This document shows, in pieces, positions 5,207 to 7,021 of a stretch of 7,021 nucleotides of DNA. The notes beneath the pieces were generated by a model. That model was not told the DNA's origin. It saw nothing but the letters and a program-made list of their open reading frames with translations, and did not search any database. The translations under genes and the position numbers were made by a program. The stretch comes from Candidatus Bathyarchaeota archaeon (GTDB lineage Archaea > Thermoproteota > Bathyarchaeia > Bathyarchaeales > WUQV01), in the NCBI GenBank assembly GCA_009889585.1, contig WUQV01000016.1, positions 1 to 7,021 on the forward strand, in the 5' to 3' direction. Numbering within the stretch: position 1 is the first letter of the stretch; each line of letters begins with the position of its first letter.

Positions 5207-5680
5207 ATGGTAGATGAGAACGTAATCGTTCCAGAGGAAAAGCCCTTGGGCATGGCTGAAAGCTTTTTGATGAGGGCATCTAAGAAGCTTAGTGAAGCGG
5301 AGGGATATCTAGCGGGACCATTACCTAATCGTCCTGAAAGCATTTCGGCATCGCAGGAGTGCATAGAGCTATCGATTAAGGCTGTATTTTTACTGTTAAA
5401 GGCGAAGTATCCGAAAAGGCATTGGTTTAAGGACGAGGAGTTCGAAGAATTACTTGAAAGGGTTCCGGAGGAGCTAAAGCATTTGGATTTCCTAAGGCTC
5501 TTCCTATGCTCAAAATTCTGGTCGGCCTTTTACGATGTTGCTAAATACGGCGACGAGAAGTTAGGGGTGGGACCTGAAAAGCTTTTCAAAAGGGAGGAAG
5601 CTGAGCTGGCCATAAGGCATGCAAGGGAATGCTTTCATGTCGCCGATAGGTTGCATAGCTACATGAGGCATAATGCTTAA
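5207..5680 (+). CDS. HEPN-domain protein
   Basis: A 157-residue soluble helical protein. MAESFLMRASKKLSEAEGYL (16-35) forms the first helix, SASQECIELSIKAVFLLL (47-64) the second, the HWFKDEEFEELL segment (72-83) the typical loop, and LFKREEAELAIRHARECFHVADRL (126-149) the last helix with an R-x6-H arrangement (R137, H144), the HEPN signature linked to RNA cleavage in active members. HEPN proteins in archaea often pair with a minimal nucleotidyltransferase as a toxin-antitoxin set, but none is adjacent here, so the role is open. ATG 5207 is the first start after an in-frame stop near 5143; no ATG, GTG or TTG lies between. M16 is an alternative start closer to the usual domain edge. It is not clearly co-transcribed with its neighbours. 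Confidence 0.8.
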   Translation: MVDENVIVPEEKPLGMAESFLMRASKKLSEAEGYLAGPLPNRPESISASQECIELSIKAVFLLLKAKYPKRHWFKDEEFEELLERVPEELKHLDFLRLFLCSKFWSAFYDVAKYGDEKLGVGPEKLFKREEAELAIRHARECFHVADRLHSYMRHNA

Positions 5681-5701
5681 ACTTTGCCGCTTACTGACAG
5701 G

Positions 5702-5747
5702 AAACGTTGAAGGTATTATCAGACGTTTACATTCATTTTCAACGTTT
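5702..5747 (+). repeat. Inverted repeat downstream of the HEPN gene (possible 3'-end hairpin)
   Basis: AAACGTTGAA (5702-5711) and TTCAACGTTT (5738-5747): perfect 10-bp arms with a 26-base spacer, starting 21 bases after the HEPN stop. It lies between convergent genes (HEPN to the left, the GNAT gene ending at 5832), where a shared 3'-end structure would be expected. No long T-run. Confidence 0.5.
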
Positions 5748-5831
5748 TAAGTCCCAATTCGTAGAAAAGAGCATATAACTTGCACTTTAATAGCTGTCTT
5801 TAGGCTAATGCTGGCAGCACGTGCGTTTGCT

Positions 5832-6371
5832 TCATAAAAGCATCTCAAGTTCTATCTCATCCCGAAGTGGGATCCCATCTATTCCGACTAGGGGTATCTC
5901 CGGCTTCAGCCGGCGTGCTTGATCAAGAGCGTTACGATGAAGGGCTGTTAACACGAGGCCTCTTTTTTGATAAAAGCGTAAAGCTTCTATGTTATCATTT
6001 GTCGTTACGAGCCAAAGTCGTTTGCACTTTGAGGAAACCGCAGCGGTCTTAACGGCATTCAATAAGGCAGAGCCAATTCCTATCCTCTTTACTAAGCTAT
6101 TCATGGCGATAATTTCACACTCATCCCCCTCTATTCGATATATCGCTAATCCAACCGGCTTATCCTCTTGCATTGCAATAAAACCAGGTAGCTCATCAGC
6201 ATAATGGATCCTACCCCTAGTCACAATTTTTACGGAACCCCAGTATTCTTTAAGTATGCGAGCCACCCAATTACGATCATCCTTATCTAATGGTCTAACA
6301 TAAAATGATCTAGCCGTTAAAGCCTCTCTCGACGAAATATTGCCCAACCAACTCACGTCCAACACAGTCAT
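5832..6371 (-). CDS. GNAT-family N-acetyltransferase
   Basis: Transfers an acetyl group from acetyl-CoA to an unknown amine substrate in the cytoplasm. From ATG 6371 the protein has 179 residues: a leader, then the GNAT fold from FYVRPLDKDDRNWVARIL (23-40), a central strand pair around GFIAM...PVGLAIYRI (63-80), the acetyl-CoA pyrophosphate loop KRIGIGSALL (95-104), RLWLVTTNDNIEALRFYQ (118-135) with the usual N-x-x-A-L-R-F-Y helix and KRG, and a conserved tail with ALDQARRLKP and GIPLRDEIELE. This tail is characteristic of a widespread GNAT subgroup. The substrate cannot be told from sequence. A TTG 15 bases upstream would add five residues, but the TATA-like box near 6393 places transcription start almost at ATG 6371, so the shorter form is preferred. 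Confidence 0.88.
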   Translation of the reverse strand: MTVLDVSWLGNISSREALTARSFYVRPLDKDDRNWVARILKEYWGSVKIVTRGRIHYADELPGFIAMQEDKPVGLAIYRIEGDECEIIAMNSLVKRIGIGSALLNAVKTAAVSSKCKRLWLVTTNDNIEALRFYQKRGLVLTALHRNALDQARRLKPEIPLVGIDGIPLRDEIELEMLL

Positions 6372-6387
6372 GGTAATGCCTTTCAAG

Positions 6388-6400
6388 CTATTTTACCTTT
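6388..6400 (-). promoter_or_regulatory. TATA-like box for the GNAT gene
   Basis: The minus strand reads AAAGGTAAAATAG, centred about 23 bases from ATG 6371, in the range for a leaderless archaeal transcript. GAAAGG just before the ATG could instead serve as a weak ribosome binding site if a longer leader is made. Confidence 0.4.
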
Positions 6401-6579
6401 TGCTCAAGCCATGCTTAGCTCCATTTAACGCCTGACCATTCGGTAGTCCTGTGGTCCGTGTTGTTCTAAAGGAGCGAAATCCTTCAGCGGCTCCCTCGGC
6501 TCTATCTCTAAGCCCAGCAGTCGTACACGTCGTCGCGTGGTAACGTACATAAAGGTTCCTCTTCCTCCCAAGCCTCCTC

Positions 6580-6778
6580 ATGGACTTCTTTAAGAAGCCA
6601 ATCTATGCGTTAGAAGTAGAGAAGACTTGGCGGCTCTGAGTTGATAAAGGAAGCTATCTCATTGGATAGATTAATTGAGATAGCTGAAGAAGGTCAAATC
6701 TGAACTCCCTTCTATAAGAGCCTTATCTCTTTTTATCACCTACCGCTTAGAAGCCTCGGCTTCTACAAGACTGCTTAG
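6580..6778 (+). pseudogene. Possible degenerate gene of unknown family
   Basis: From ATG 6580 the strand reads MDFFKKPIYALEVEKTWRL and hits TGA. One base over, it continues ELIKEAISLDRLIEIAEEGQ, stops at TGA (about 6701-6703), and beyond that in the same frame reads TPFYKSLISFYHLPL...GFYKTA to a TAG. The pieces look like one helical, acidic protein broken by a frameshift and a stop. I do not recognise it, and there is no ribosome binding site before the ATG. It could be chance. Confidence 0.25.
6748..6765. repeat. Perfect 8-bp inverted repeat
   Basis: TAGAAGCC-TC-GGCTTCTA. With a 2-base spacer it is more likely a dimeric protein site or a cruciform than a tight RNA hairpin, which would lose a base pair to form its loop. 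It lies within the possible degenerate frame. Confidence 0.5.
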
Positions 6779-6921
6779 AATAGACGCTGGTAGAATCCAT
6801 TTAGAATTAAGTGTACTATAAGGGCCTCAGCAATAACTCCGCTGACCTTAGGATGTACCCTAGTGTTGGAGGACGTCTTATAGATGCGACCGATAGTATT
6901 TACGCCGAGCAAGGCTCCCTC

Positions 6922-6958
6922 AAGCGATGTCGCTTCGATTTCGCTTAATCTTAAGCGA
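6922..6958. promoter_or_regulatory. Cluster of AAGCGA/TCGCTT half-sites (operator-like)
   Basis: Two adjoining inverted repeats share the same half-site: AAGCGA-TG-TCGCTT (6922-6935) and TCGCTTAA-TC-TTAAGCGA (6941-6958), giving four half-sites in 37 bases with 2-base centres. This is the layout of a cooperative dimer-binding operator or a recombination site. No gene start is visible in the remaining 63 bases. Confidence 0.35.
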
Positions 6959-7021
6959 TGAACGATATGTCCTCACGCTGGCTAATGCCTAAGCTTGGTT
7001 AGCCCCTCTCGGGCCCCCTAG

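Larger units (their letters stand above)
6401..7021. other. Intergenic stretch without an intact gene
   Basis: Long frames here lack recognisable composition or motifs. Contents are a possible broken frame (6580-6778), a hairpin (6748-6765) and an operator-like cluster (6922-6958). Nothing else is supported. Confidence 0.6.

Noticed and set aside
5107..5364. 85-residue minus-strand frame
   Set aside because: Antisense to the start of the HEPN gene, which has clear domain motifs.
4208..5680. The two HEPN genes as a toxin-antitoxin pair
   Set aside because: They are 520 bases apart, both are HEPN-like, and no nucleotidyltransferase or other antitoxin is adjacent.
5867..6204. Two plus-strand frames of 61 and 71 residues
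   Set aside because: Antisense shadows of the GNAT gene.
6393..6581. 62-residue minus-strand frame upstream of the GNAT gene
   Set aside because: Low-complexity Arg/Gly/Thr composition, no motif, and it would overlap the GNAT promoter region.
1..7021. CRISPR array
   Set aside because: No regularly spaced direct repeats of CRISPR length occur; the repeats found are pairs or short inverted repeats.

Overview
The window looks archaeal, most likely from a thermophilic member of the Thermoproteota or a related lineage. Support: a tRNA with a small intron just 3' of the anticodon and a tRNA 3' end with encoded CCA; TATA-like boxes placed for nearly leaderless transcripts; a PaREP1-family protein, a family largely confined to hyperthermophilic archaea; a long-form AlaX; and a LAGLIDADG protein. 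Nothing seen fixes the genus.

Layout. 1-930: a small unrecognised minus-strand reading frame (110-340), then a wrecked C-terminal piece of a TnpB-type transposon nuclease (about 316-718, minus). 929-2272: an intact alanyl-tRNA editing protein with a DHHA1 domain (AlaX-L type, minus). 2426-2510: a plus-strand tRNA-Gly(GCC) with a 13-nt intron. Its acceptor stem is interrupted after position 70 of the tRNA, and the missing end (72, discriminator and CCA) lies 1.3 kb away at 3815-3837. The two places share a 17-bp direct repeat. Joined at that repeat they give a canonical tRNA with a 7-bp acceptor stem. The intervening about 1321 bp carries one recognisable gene, a LAGLIDADG homing-endonuclease-like gene on the minus strand with a helix-turn-helix at each end, now split by two single-base frameshifts.

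3838-4207 has no intact gene. It holds a structured segment that resembles a segment immediately right of the broken tRNA, plus a short coding relic. 4208-4687 encodes a PaREP1/HEPN-like protein and 5207-5680 a HEPN-domain protein, both on the plus strand. Each is followed by an inverted repeat with a 26-nt spacer. Between them is a possible second LAGLIDADG relic (minus). 5832-6371 encodes a GNAT N-acetyltransferase (minus). 6387-7021 has no intact gene, only a possible degenerate reading frame and several short inverted repeats.

Overall this is an accessory region in which mobile or selfish DNA (TnpB relic, tRNA-targeted insert, endonuclease relics) has accumulated beside housekeeping genes for tRNA quality control (AlaX-L) and tRNA-Gly. 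The main result is the split tRNA-Gly gene and its small endonuclease-bearing insert. No intact operon links the genes: strands alternate and each intact gene has its own upstream spacer.
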